64,000 bases of DNA from Anthoceros angustus (GCA_010909165.1 MU008163.1:1550001-1614000), one strand, 5' to 3'; shown: positions 44,138 through 56,165, counted from the stretch's first letter. Notes: generated by a model from the sequence alone, not told the origin. Translations and numbers: made by a program.

Positions 44138-47100
44138 TGTGGAAGACCACATGTACACTAACTCCTCTCTGAAGTGTCGGGATGAACGATTTTTTTTTGT
44201 TTTGGGAGTGTTTGTATAGCAAAGTGCTTTGAGAATCGCCTGGGTAAGGTCTTTTATACGAGAACGGTCCTTGGCCCTTGGGATAATAATTTTCTTTTTT
44301 GGACCTTAGGTTTTCGACCCCGGATAGGTAGGTCGGAAATGGAGTCCTTGGGTTTTGGTAATGGTAGAAATAAGAAAGTGTCTATATATGCTAGAGGTGC
44401 CTACATCACCCACGATTCTTGTGATCAAGCGGGAGGTGGCAGTTCCACCACGGTGGCGAATAGCAGGGGCGTCTGAGGCCGGGAGTTTACAACCCTAGTG
44501 GCGGAGGCGGGGGCAGTCGGGGCGGCAGGAGCGGAGACACCCCAGCCTGCAGTCGCCTTCGGGCCGGGGCGTCGGAGGCGGGCTGCAGCAAAGGCGCGCA
44601 TGCGCGCACGGGAGACTCTGTTTTGTGCGGTAGGGGCCGTGTCGGTCAGTCGGAGCAGCGGTGGCGGAGGAAGGAAACCGCGCGTGGCAGCGAAGGAGGA
44701 AAGGCAGGCGGGGCGCCCGAGGAGCGGAGAGCGTGCAAGGGTGGTGTTCCCTCTTCGACCAGCGTCTGGTGGGTCGAGATTTCTTTTGGGAAACAAGGAG
44801 AAAGGGAGATGGCGCCCAGCTGCGGCGAAATCCCCACCATCGGTGGCCCAACATGGACCCTTTGGAAGGTGGCTGGCTGGTCAGGAGTTGGGAATTTATG
44901 GAGAAGAAATGGTGTTCTGACATGACATTGGTGCAAGAGTCGCCCGGCAATTGAGAACCAAGTTGCAAGAAGGCGAGGAAGAGGCCGGGATTTGGGGCTC
45001 TTTCGGCGATGTATCGAGAAGCATCGGAGGATGGAAGCTTGGTAATTGACCCCGGAGAAAGACCACGAGGCTGCGGCCGCGCTCATGAAACTGGAAGTGA
45101 GGGTGAACAATGGGTGGGTGACTCGCCAACTCGTGTCTGCGCAGCTGGTGGGATTGGCCAAGTGGATTCTGTGCTTTCTACAGAACAGGAAGTTGGATCA
45201 TATGGCAGACCACTTCCTGGTCTTCCTTCATGAGGTGGTTAAAGGTACACAAATTGATTGGGGGCGGATGATCTTTGAGAGAGCCTGTGAGGAGAGGGCG
45301 AATTTGCTCTCCCCTTCCCCTCGGCCCTCCTTGATTTCACCTTTTCTAATTCATGTATTCGCGCATTCCGGGTGTCTAACGGAGTTGAAGTCGGTTCCGC
45401 CTTCATAGCCGGAAACCGCGGAACTCAGAGGAGGAGGAGTGTAAGGAGGATTCCGGGAAGGATTCTAGCAGTTGGGAATGCGCCTCCCTAGAAGATTCGG
45501 ATGAAGGTGGGGAGGTTTCCAAGGGCAAGAAGCGAGGGCGACGGCCGAACGGGTCAAGGGAAGGACACCAGCAGAAGAGGAACCCAGCTACACCTAGGGT
45601 CACCAGGTCGAAATCAGCAGGAACGCGGGTGAAGGAGGAGAAAATAAAGGAAGCGACAAGTTGTGCCTCTCAGTGGGGAGGAGTCGCTAGGAGAGATTGG
45701 AGGAAGTAGTGGCAAACCAACCCCTAGAAGAAGAGGGGTTAGTTTCGATAGCCAAGTCCGCAGAGTCTGAATTTTTGGCGACATTTCACCGACCACCGGC
45801 CGAAGTGGGCAGTGACACCACCACAAGCAGAATTGCTCATGGGAGGAATGGGCACGGGGCAGCCACTGGGAATCTACAGCCCCGACTGGCCATGGCCTGA
45901 GGACGCAGGCGATCTCCATGCATGCCCATGGCCTTTCACCTGTGAGGCAGGTCAGAGGGAAAGTTGGAGAGCCTAGAAGGCGAGAGATGGGGCCGAGTCA
46001 AGAGAGAGGCCAAACCAAGAAGGGCAGAGCCACGAACCAGAGTCAAGCCACCACCGTGGGGAAGACCACCACGGTGGCTAAACCGCCACCGCGAAGGAGG
46101 AACCGAGGTGGGGAAGTCACCATGTGAGCGCCGCAGTGGGGATACGGCCCCCGAAACCCAAGGCGCCCAGATTGTCCACGGAGGAGAGGTAAGGACCTCT
46201 ATATCGGAAGGCGTATTGTGCTGCGGCGTCACGGATGAGGATGCTCATGTCCCCGGCTTCCGCCGCATGGTGAGCGTGCTCACTCTAAATGTGTATGTGG
46301 TTGTTGGGACAGAGGGGCGTAAACTATTGGTCAGACATCTTGACCGCCACGCTACTGCTGGTTCTTCCGAACGGAGCGGGGCCTACCCCCAAGTGGTGAT
46401 CGAGGAAATGGCGGAGGCAGGCGTGGAGGGAGGAGCACGGTGCCCAAATGATGAGAGCGGAATAACGCATAGGGCCTATAGACGCGCGACGCCCATGGGA
46501 AGACGCGAAGAAACTGCGGGCAGTGACTGCGAGGTGGAGGTTTTGGGGGAGAATCGCTCGGATCGGGCGTGGCGGAGGCAGGCGTGGAGAGCGACGGAAC
46601 CCCACCGCCGCAGTGGCTAGGCAAAGAATCGTGACGCGCCGCTGATTTTAGAGGGCGACATTGCAGGCCAAGAGTTCCTTTTGGGGTTAGAGGATAGGGT
46701 GTTTTGAGGGTTCATGAGTCGAGTTACCGGAATTGGTAGGGCGTCGTGGTAGGTCATATTTTCTAGACACTGAGGAGTGAGCTGGAGATCCATACCGAAT
46801 GTATAAGAGACCCTTGAGTGTCTCTCGATAATTTCGTGTGAACTTCCGTGTGTTGAAGCTATGCGAGGTTGGTTGGAGACGCCCGATCGACATCAAACTC
46901 GTTCGATGCACCGCTCATCACAAGAAGGCCGGGAAGATCACTGGATGGTCGAGGCGGGTGGCCAAGCTCCACGCCTGGGTGACTAAGGTAATCGACGCGA
47001 AAAGAGGTAGGAATTGCCGCGGAAGGCTAAGGCGGGACTGCCGGAAGGCGAATCGCCAAGCACTGTCCGGGGTTTTCTTTCCTGATCCTCTTTCCCAACT

Positions 47101-47659
47101 ACTGCCACCCGGCGTGTTTTATTCCATGAGTGGGGGTCTGTGTGGCCCAAGAGGGGTCTGTGTGGCCCAAGAGGGGTCTGTGTGGCCCAAGGAGGGGTCT
47201 GTGTGGCCCGTGAGGAGAGGGAGAGAGGATTTATTAGGAAGGGAAAGGTCCCCGAAAGGGTGGATGAGTGCGTGTGAGGATTGTGAGTGCGTGAGGGAAA
47301 ATCGGAAATGAGTAAGGAGAGGGGTGTGCGGTGGAATCATGGAAATTCACAAGTAAAGTGAGGCGTGTATAAGTGTGTGTATGTCCATAGCCCCAAGGTC
47401 TCCGAGGGTGACAAATAGCCCCTGACTGTGGCGTGCGGACCCACCACGTGGTTGAACCCGAACGCGGTGGCCGAGTCTTCCACTATGGGTAAAGTGGTCA
47501 ATAAGGTGGGGTAGTGATCGATGGGGTAAGTCTAGAATCCATAGTTTTAGAACATCTTGACACAAAACCATTCCTTTGGGATCGAATCCTAGGACTATAA
47601 CGACATAGAGGGTAAATGTGGCCTCTTTGCGTCACCAGATGCAAAAACCCCATTCCACA
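44138..47659 (+). mobile_element. E3 element (TGTGG/CCACA family)
   Basis: Begins TGTGGAAGACCACATG at 44138 and ends CCCCATTCCACA at 47659, flanked by ACAGT at 44133-44137 and 47660-47664. Removing it rejoins copia RT as MTDLGQL|S..LGIQFH, which proves the boundaries. Coding starts at ATG 44809 (MAPSCGEIPT). The conserved helical block is at about 45145-45290 (GLAKWILCFLQNRKLDHMAD). TATAAGAG is at 46802. The 3' block CATTCCTTTGGGATCGAAT and ACTATAACGACATAGAGGG is at 47571-47615. The 5' and 3' ends show no long direct repeat, so no LTR is evident at 3522 bp. The tail has a TCTGTGTGGCCCAAGAGGGG minisatellite (about 47135-47215). Confidence 0.8.
44809..45408 (+). pseudogene. E3 protein: conserved helical block
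   Basis: After the start at 44809, a frame change leads into 45046-45408, which encodes NNGWVTRQLVSAQLVGLAKW, NRKLDHMADHFLVFLHEVVK and GTQIDWGRMIFERACEERAN. E2 has GLAKWILC....LEHILDHFLVFLYEVVRGSKIDWARM in the same place. A substitution pattern this conservative argues that both descend from a protein under selection. No family is recognised with confidence. Confidence 0.55.
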
Positions 47660-48950
47660 ACAGTTGGCCTAAATCAGTCATCTCAAAACGAGATAGCAAG
47701 ACCTTCTTAATTTTCTCCATCAGGGAAGGAGAGGTGCGAATAAAGTTATCATCGACATAAGCGATAAGTATAATAAAGTCATCTCCATCCCATAGAATGT
47801 AGACACTTGTGTCAGCCAAACATGTAAAGCCTAACTCAATGAGTAGAGCATGAAATGTCTCATTCGCACTAGAAGACTATTTTAAGCCATACAACGTTTT
47901 AAGCAAGCACACTTTCTTCGTGTCCATAACGAAACCTTACGGTTGGCTCATATAAATTTCTTCTTCTAGAGACCCGTTTAAGCGGTCTTGACATCTAATT
48001 GGTGTACAAGTAAACCATACTGTGCAGCTAGGGCTAGAAGAATTCTGACTGAAGTAGCCTTTACAACAGGTGCAAAGGTCTCGTTATAGTCTAGTCCTTC
48101 TACCTGGCTGTATCCTTTGGCAACTAAACGTGCCTTATACCTTCCAACTGTGCCATATGCATTCAACTTCTTTTTAAAGACCCATTTGCATGTGACAGGT
48201 TTCCTACCATGAGGTAAATCAACTAAAGACCAGGTTTGATTAGCAATTAGGGAGTTATACTTAGACTTAACGGCTAACTAGGTTTACGCTTTAGGTCGTG
48301 GACGTTCTGGTAGGTTGGTTCACCAAGGGAAGAAGACACGTTGAAGGCATGATGAGGTTTCCTACGTGCAAGACCCGGCTACAAAGAGGGTTACGCCCAT
48401 TAGGACGTCTCACTCTAGAGGAATGCCTAAGAATAGGTGAGGAAGGGGAGAAAGGTCCGTGCGTAAGACATGGCCGTGTAGTAGTCGTTGATTGAGGGAT
48501 CGGGTTCAACTTCCTCAGTTCAACAACATCGGGAAAAAAGTCTGGTGATAGGAATGAGGTGAAGAAGACTCATCCGGTCAGACGGGTGTAGACCGCAGAC
48601 CGGTGGTGTTGACTGAGTAGTTGTTGTCTGAACAGCAGGTGTAAATGAGGTTGTGGTGCCCCCTGAAGATGTAGAAGGTGAAACTGGATCATCAACATCA
48701 AAGACAGAAATATTAGTCGTACTGTCAAAGAGATCACCAGAGTCATCAACTCCTTAAATAGATGGTAGTAATGAAGGTGCATGAGGCAAAAGAGTGGCTT
48801 GATGCTGTCGAAGAAGGGCATCCTCATGAAAAACAACGCTGCGGGCTATGGACAGCTGACGTGTGTGAGGGTCGAACAGTTTGTAGACCTTGGCCTCGTC
48901 ACTGTAGCCAACAAAGATGCGTCTAACAGCCTGTGGACTACGCCCTGGGG
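47660..48950 (-). pseudogene. copia RT region, degraded duplicate
   Basis: Same sequence as 49537-50863 but with numerous 1-10 bp losses. Surviving pieces include ADTSVYILWDGDDFIILIAY, RYKARLVAKGYSQVEGLDYN and IFVGYSDEAKVYKLFDPHTR. Confidence 0.8.
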
Positions 48951-49536
48951 TTTTTCCCGATCCTCTTTCCCAACCCGCCACCAGCGTGTTTTATTCCATG
49001 AGGGGTCTGTGTGGAGGGGTCTGTGGCCCAAGAGGGGTCTGTGGTGGCCCAAGGAGGGGGGCCTGTGGCGTGAGGAGAGGGAGAGAGGATTTATTAGGAA
49101 GGGAGAAAGGTCCCCGAAGGGTGGATGAGTGGCCGCGTGAGGGATTGTGAGTGCGTGAGGGGAAATCGGAAATGAGTAAGGAGAGTGTGCGTGGAATCGG
49201 AAATTCCTGGAAGTAAAGTGAGGCGTGTATAAGTGTGTGTATGTCCATAGCCCCCAAGGTCTGCGCCAGAGAAGCAGGTGACAAATAGCCCCCGCGACAA
49301 AGCGGCTGCGTGGCCGACCACGATTGGTTGAACCCGCCATCGCGGTGGCCGAGTCTTCCACGTGGGTTTGGGGGGTAGTAATAAGGTGGGGTAGTGATCG
49401 ATGGGGTAAGTCTAGAATCCATAGTTTTAGAACATCTTGACACAAAACCATTCCTTTGGGATCGAATCCTAGGACTATGACATAGAGGGTAAATGTGGCC
49501 TCTTTGCGTCACCAGATGCAAAAACCCCATTCCACA

Positions 49537-50858
49537 ACAGTTGGCCTAAATCAGTCATCTCAAAACGAGATAGCAAGACCTTCTTAATTTTCTCCATCAG
49601 GGAAGGAGAGGTGCAGAATAAGAAGTTATCATCGACATAAACGATAAGTATAATAAAGTCATCTCCATCCCATAGAATGTAGACACTTGTGTCAGCTGCC
49701 AAACATGTAAAGCCTAACTCAATGAGTAGAGCATGAAATGTCTCATTCCAGGCACGAGAAGACTATTTTAAGCCATACAACGTTTTAAGCAGCTTGCACA
49801 CTTTCTTCGTGTCCATAACGAAACCTTCTGGTTGGCTCATATAAATTTCTTCTTCTAGAGACCCGTTTAGAAAAGCAGTCTTGACATCTAATTGGTGTAC
49901 AAGTAAACCATACTGTGCAGCTAGGGCTAGAAGAATTCTGACTGAAGTAGCCTTTACAACAGGTGCAAAGGTCTCGTTATAGTCTAGTCCTTCTACCTGG
50001 CTGTATCCTTTGGCAACTAAACGTGCCTTATACCTTCCAACAGTGCCATCTGCATTCAACTTCTTTTTAAAGACCCATTTGCATGTGACAGGTTTCCTAC
50101 CATGAGGTAAATCAACTAAAGACCAGGTTTGATTAGCAATTAGGGAGTTATACTCAGACTTAATGGCTAACTTCTAGTGTTCTGCTTTAGGTCCAGTGAC
50201 AGCTTCTAGGTAGGTTGCAGGTTCACCAAGGGAAGAAGACACGTTGAAGACAGGCTGATGAGGTTTCCTACGTGCAAGACCAGCTACAAAAGAGGGTTCT
50301 GCCCATTCGCTCATAGGACGTCTCACTCTAGAGGAATGCCTAAGAATAGGTGAGGAAGGGGGAGAAAGGTCTGGTGCAGGTAAGACATGGCCAGGTAGTA
50401 TGTCAGGTTCAGATTCAGAGGGATCAGGTTCAACTTCCTCGGATTCAACAACATCAGGAAAAAAAGCTGGTGATAAGGAATGAGGTGAAGAAGACTCATC
50501 TGGGTCAAGTACGGGTGTAGACCAGACAGCAGCTGGTGGTGTTGACTGAGTAGTTGTTGTCTGAACAGCAGGTGTAAATGAGGTTGTGGTGCCCCCTGAA
50601 GATGTAGAAGGTGAAACTGGATCATCAACATCAAAGACAGAAATATTAGTCGTACTGTCAAAGAGATCACCAGAGTCATCAACTCCTTAAATAGATGGTA
50701 GTAATGAAGGTGCATGAGGCAAAAGAGTGGCTTGATGCTGTCGAAGAAGGGCATCCTCATGAAAAACAACGCTGTGGCTATGGACTATGGGACGTGTGAG
50801 GGTTTGGTCAGTTTGTAGACCTTGGCCTCGTCACTGTAGCCAACAAAGATGCGTCTAA
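49537..50858 (-). pseudogene. copia reverse transcriptase and integrase-RT linker (better copy)
   Basis: In transcription order: FVGYSDEAKVYKLF and SIARSVVFHEDALL (integrase C-terminal region), a Pro/Ser/Gln-rich linker, then RT: RYKARLVAKGYSQVEGLDYN, FAPVVKATSVRILLALAAQY, HQLDVKTAFLNGSLEEEIYM, and the catalytic YVDD in ILIVYVDDNFL. After KTLYGLK a TAG replaces the expected Gln codon of the usual YGLKQ..R.W motif. Frame is also lost in the linker. RT continues across E3 at 44137. Confidence 0.85.
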
Positions 50859-50863
50859 CAGCC

Positions 50864-53800
50864 TGTGGACTACGGGCTTCCCGGGGGGGTTAGAAATTAG
50901 GTAGGATTTGTTTTTTGTGGGAGCGATAAAATGAGGCGAAAAGGAGGAAATAAGCACGGTTAGCACCGGACGGCACTCGAGTATACTCCGACCGAGTGAG
51001 GAACGACTAGACCCACGATGGCGCATAAGGTAACGGTAAGTCCGGACCCACCTGTGACCAGGTGATAAGCACGTGAAAGTAACTTAGAAGTTGGGCCGTA
51101 TGACGGACTAGGCGACGCCACGGACGACCGAGTGGAGGACGGCATGCAGGTCAGACCGTGAACCTGCTGCAGAGGCCGTTATAGCAGTATTCACGCCTGG
51201 CCGCGCGCGCGAGGGGCCGCAGTGCACGCGAGAGGCCGTAGTACGCGGGCGGGGCCGAGTAAGCCATGCACTGGCGCCACGGATGTGAAGAGGCGCCTCC
51301 CGCCGTTACTCCCGGCGTGGTCGGAAGGCTGGCTCACCGCGCAGCCTCGAGACAATTTCGCGATCTCGCGCCCGCACCGCTCGGGCGGTATCTCGTGGAC
51401 ACTCAGACGCCTGCGCGGCTCACCGCTGAGGCTCGAGCAACGAACGCGGGAAGAACGTGCTGCCAGCCTCCCAAGGCCAAGGCAACCAAGGGAGGAGAAG
51501 GCGATGGCACCCAAAAGCCCGCTGGAAGTTTGGGAGCCATGGAACCTTGTGGAGCGCAACATTGTGACCCGCGCTATCCGGACTTTGGGCTCGCCCGTGA
51601 AGCGGAGAATTGGTGCAGGAGTGGCATTTGGATGTGTTCCATGGTCCGACATTTGACAACATGTCACTCGTCCGGAGTTTGCCCAAGATGCCGGGCGGTC
51701 AATAAGGAGGTGCGGTCCAAGAACCTCCGGAGGACCCAAGGCGATGGACCTTGAGGTCCCAAGGCGCCTACAACCGCCCCAAGGAGGAAGAGGGAGGGTG
51801 CCGAGCCCTCAAGGCGAAGGGAAGATAGGTCCGCCCACAGATGCTAAGGCTCGACGAACGACCACCAACGGTTGGTCGATATCCGACTGCTGGATGGCCG
51901 AGTCGTGGGTGGATCATCGCCCATCGAACCTACTCACCAAGGTGGATCACCTTGGTGATAATCTATTGGTGTTCCCGCACGCTGCAGCTGGGAAGAGGGC
52001 GACCGGGAGGATTATCTTCGCCTGCTTAGCTGTGAGGCTCGCAAGCTGTGGACCGAGAAGCCTCGCCATCTGGGCCGCCCCATACCGATCCATGTATGGG
52101 GCATTTCAACCCTCAAGGAAGGAGAGCTTGAGCGAGCGCCCGGAAAGGACTGAGGCCCCGCCAAGTGGAGCGGCAAGGGCGCCGAGGGAGGAGGCCGTCG
52201 AAAACCAAACGGACTGGAGGAGGACGATCGAGGATTCCTGACCCATACGTGAACGGACCCCTCACCACCTGTGGAAGTATGGGAAGCACCCGCCTCCTCC
52301 TTCCGTGCCCCAACCGTAATGCCCAAGCAGAAGCGCCTGACCCCAGCCACCGCCATCACTCCTACCGAGGAGCCCCGCCGACTGTGAGAGAGCCAAGAAA
52401 CGCAAGACCACGGCTACCAACGCTGCACCCCGGCCAAGATTCTTCCCCGCCGACGGAGTGGCAAGAAGCGGAGGAAGCAGAAGGAGGTAGGACGCCTGTG
52501 GAGGAGGACACCGGCAGCAGATCCAGAGCCGGGTCCTGCCGGCTGTGAAGGGGCAAAAGGGCGTGCTCCCGGACTCCATCACCTCCGCCGAGCCCCAGGA
52601 GGAAAAGGGCGGAGAAGGAGCTCGCGGCCAAAAGGGCCAAGGAGGGGAAGCCCGAGCCAAAGACTCGTGACCTAAGGGTCCCGATTGTCCGAGAACCCAC
52701 CGACTTGCTCCGGATCATGGTATGGAGGTCCTTGACGGACTGTGAGATGCCGGCCCCGCCACGGACTTTGTGGGAGCCTCACTCAGCCGCCGTGGAGGAA
52801 ACACGGCGGTCCTGCCACCGCCATGGACGGTATGCCTGGGGTCTCAAGGGATGGCCGAGAAGACCTGTGGAGGTGAAGCCACCCGAGGCGCATGGTACCT
52901 CCGTGAGCAGCTGGAGGAGCCCAGAGGCGAGAAGGAAGGCCAAGCTCCCAGGATTGAGGAAGGAAAACGCCGGAGGCGGAGAGGAGGTCCGTCCATCCGC
53001 AAGGACCGGACTAAATTCCTTCACCGAGGAACAAGGGCCAAGGAGGCCCAAGCGCGGCGGAGGACCTCCGCAGTGAGGGCGAGCGCAGCAGAAGCGAGGA
53101 CGCCCGGCGCAAGCGAACGGGCGCGGATCTCGCGAGGCACTGACCGACCAGAGCCAAGCCGGAGAGGCTCGTGAAGGTGGCCAAGGAGGCGGAGGCCACG
53201 GCGGGCCGATCGCGATCACTATCGGTGATCGAACCGGTGGAGGGAGGCGGCCGAGAGAGCCACGCCAATCAAGGCCGAGCAAGTGGTCATGAGCAAGCAC
53301 TCCGAGCCGTGAGGAGGCATCGGAGGCCAGCACCCGGGAGATTGGGGACCCTGTGGTGCACTGCAGGAGGTAGAAGGGCGGCGGCAGGAGCTGGAGGACA
53401 GCAAGGACACCTTGGAGTTGCAACTCCAAGATGCATCGGAGCAGCAGGGGGTTCTCAACGAGAGAATCCAAGACTTCGAGCGAGAGGTAGAACGCCTCCA
53501 GCTCCGCTTGAAGACGGAGGAGAATAGGCGGCGGTGCAAGGAGTTCGACGTCGCAAGGTTGCAGCAGGATGTGGCGGAAGCCAGGAGTCGGACGGGGATA
53601 CCGGCCCGCCTGGAGAAGGAAGTGGAGGACCTCCGGGAAAGAATAGACGAAGGGAAGAAAGCACTGGAGGAAGGCGCAGCTTGCTCGTCCGGCAGGAAGG
53701 TAAGGGAGCTCACCCATGGCCCGCAAATCAAGTGAGTCAACAACGACGGGAGGAGGAGAACGTCGAGCAGCAAAGGTTGCAAGAGGTAATCTGAGGCAGC

Positions 53801-55422
53801 CTTGACGGCCTCAAGGGAGTCCGCCCACCATACCGTAAGCTTGGCCACGGAGACGGCGCCAGGTGGGCGATCCGCCTGCCACGAGCACCTCGAGGAGGGA
53901 GTACCGTGCCCGGCTCATGTAGAGGAGGCGATTCAAAGTCGATTCCGACCGCCTACTACCACGCAGAGCTCCTCAAGGCTCGAGGTCCCGCGCCACCCCA
54001 GTGGAGGTGGACTCCAAGGGATGGAAGGAGGAGCGAGAGGACGGACCCGGGACAAGACAACCGCTGGAGTCCTAGGAGCGCCTGCTTGACGACGGCAGCA
54101 GCAGCGAGGAGAGCAGGAGGAACCGGAGGAGGAAGGGTCGCCACACCGAGGTAAGCACTCAGACCTCGCATGGAAGGACGAGGGAGGATCTTGAGAGGAA
54201 GGGAAAGGGTGCAACCGGGCATTCGGGAACCAAGGGAGGGCTCAGGATGAACCCATGACCAGTGAGGAGGCATGCCCAGAGTTCGAGGGTCCTGACTTTG
54301 TCCGGACTGAGGAAGGCCGATCCCGAGGTCCGCCTCAAGGAAGTCCGACTTAGGGATCCACTAGTGACGATCCCGAGGTCCGACCCTGAAGGGTTGGGTC
54401 CAAGACCGGACCTCAGGCAAGTCCGGCCCCCGAGGACCTGACTGAAAGAAGGCGGCCTGTGGAGACCGGACTCAGAGGGAAGACTGACCTAGAGGTCCGG
54501 ACCCGAGTCGAGACAGGTCCCGAGGTCCAAACTGGGAGTGGGGAGAGCCACCAACACCAACCCCAAGCAGATCCACTTGAGGGCCATCGCGGGGCCCGCC
54601 AGAGAGAGAAGAGGGAGGACGAGGAAGACTTGGTGATGGCTGCCGCCCGCCGGGCGCAGCACCCTGGAAGAGGAAGGGGTCCCGCGATCATCCGATTGCC
54701 GCACTGACTGTGGCCCGGCCGCCAAGAAGGAATGGGGCTATCCCACACCACCGACCGCGATAGGGAATAGAGGTAGTAGGCGGCGGTTAGGCACACCGAA
54801 ATGGCCCCTCACCGTAATAGAGGTAATAAAGGCGCACCTTCGCGAGTATAAGAGGGCTAAGGCCGCCCAATAAATCATCTTCTTGGTGTTGATGCCGCTG
54901 CCTGCACCTTTGTGTGTCTTCTGCTAACGTGAGTCCCGAGTCACCGAAAGGTGCACGCCCGGGAGATTGACGTGGTCCCGTGACACCTAACGTGTTGTGG
55001 TGTGCAGGAAGGGTGATCGTGCTCGCCGAGCGCCCAAAGACCGAACTGGACGAACGTGAGCCGGAGGAACTCCGGAGGGCGGCAGAGCCCGGACGGAGAG
55101 GCCCATGAACGACGAGGAGGTCCGATCGGTAACCCGCGCTGCCTTTTCTAAGACCGAGTGTAGCGTGAGGAGAGAGGAAAGGACGAAGTGTGAGTGACGA
55201 ATGAACGATACGGACGCGAACGGTCCCTAAACGCTTGGCCATACCGGGCTCAGACGGTGAACGCTAGAGTAGTTAGAGTATGTGCGAGATCGAACGAGCG
55301 CGGCGCGGTAGGAATCACCAAACGCGCAAACGGAGCCTATCATTCCCTTGGGAACGGATTTCTTCCTACAACGACACGGGATTGTGCGCGCCCGGCTGGC
55401 CATCAGCGAAAGTCGCGCCACA
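50864..55422 (+). mobile_element. E4 element (TGTGG/CCACA family)
   Basis: Begins TGTGGACTACGGGC and ends AAAGTCGCGCCACA, flanked by CAGCC at 50859-50863 and 55423-55427. Removing it rejoins the copia reading LDPKA|VRRIFVGY, so the 4559-bp limits are firm. Coding starts at ATG 51504 (MAPKSPLEVWEPWNLVERN), passes through PTEWQEAEEAE, RAEKELAAKRAKEG, RIMVWRSLTD and a coiled coil (53412-53735), and is followed by a TCCGGA/GGTCC-rich stretch (54290-54540). The 3' region has TATAAGAGGG at 54847, AATAAA at 54870 and CATTCCCTTGGGAACGGAT near the end. No LTR, RT, integrase or transposase is seen. It is the same subfamily as E1. Confidence 0.82.
51504..53735 (+). pseudogene. E4 protein: MAPK start to coiled coil
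   Basis: Broken into several + strand frames: 51504-51656 (N-terminus, 51 codons), 51744-52241 (includes LTKVDHLGDNLLVF, perhaps the counterpart of the helical block in E2/E3), 52165-52548, 52705-53076 (RIMVWRSLTD...AAVEETRR, which E1 also has), and 53412-53735 (coiled coil: ERIQDFEREVERLQLRLKTE). Over roughly 2.2 kb this would be a protein of about 700 residues if intact. It is rich in Arg, Glu, Ala and Gly. The function is unknown. Frame breaks resemble the small deletions seen in the duplicates. Confidence 0.5.
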
Positions 55423-56160
55423 CAGCCTTAGGATCAAGTTTAGCACGTAAAGCAGAAGGAACAAGAGCATATGCAAGAGAGCCAAAAATCCTAAGATGTG
55501 AAATGCGTGGCTTTTTCACATGCCAGCGCTCATGTGAGGTTACTAAACCAAGTTCCTTTGTGGGCAGCCTATTCTACACATAGTTGGCAGCTATGAGGGC
55601 TTCTGCCCAATATCCACGAGTAAGTCCAGCAAAGGATAAGCTGGAGAGAGTAGCCTCCTGTAAGGTTGATTCTTCCGTTCGTGCAAAAGCATTTGGTGTG
55701 TATAAGTAATCGTGAATTCATCCGAACTCCTCTTGACAAAACTCTTGAAAGGATCTATTGGTGTACTCGCGGCCATTATTAGTACGTAAAAACTTGATCT
55801 TGGCACCAGTATGTCGTGCCATCGCCACATATTTCAAATGTGAGGAGGCCTCACTCTTGTGGTGAAGAATGTCTGACAAAACCGACTCCACTCACAATAA
55901 AAGTTATGAAGTAAGCGGCTCCACCAAGAGAGAGTGGACATAGGGTCACATATATCACTATGTACAAAGATGTAAAAGGTGGAGCTCTAGAGAGGTCCTT
56001 ATCCTTGTAGGGTGAGAGATAGCTTTCTGGTTTGGCGAGTCCTGAGTAAAGCATCATCATTGAAGGTGAAAGTAAAGGGGTACCTAAAGACATTATTCCT
56101 AATGAGAGAAGAAAGACGCTGAAAGTTGACGTGACCTAGCCTACAATGCCACAACTATGT
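55423..56160 (-). pseudogene. copia integrase, degraded duplicate plus C-terminal junction
   Basis: 55567-56160 repeats the integrase of 56870-57482 with many small deletions. 55428-55566 continues integrase toward RT (HISGFLALAYALVPSALRAK) and is interrupted by E4 at the CAGCC duplication. Confidence 0.8.
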
Positions 56161-56165
56161 AGGGG

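Larger units (their letters stand above)
47071..50863. repeat. about 1.9-kb tandem duplication (E3 tail, copia RT, first bases of E4)
   Basis: 47071-48950 recurs as 48951-50863. Each unit contains the last ~590 bp of E3 and about 1.3 kb of copia RT/linker; the first unit ends with the first bases of E4 (TGTGGACTACG at about 48930). The duplication therefore arose after both insertions, or during assembly. The left unit has many small deletions relative to the right one in the copia part. Confidence 0.85.

Noticed and set aside
47131-47220. Regulatory array of CTGTGTGGCCCAAGAGGGG units
   Set aside because: A simple minisatellite in the E3 tail, also in its duplicate at 49000; no sign of function beyond the element.
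44138-47659. E3 as an ordinary LTR retrotransposon
   Set aside because: Compared both ends by eye: they share only TGTGG/CCACA, with no direct repeat of LTR length. A dot-plot would settle it.
52779-53848. Minus-strand 315-codon frame in E4
   Set aside because: Antisense of the E4 coiled-coil region; GC-rich repeats leave few stops on either strand.
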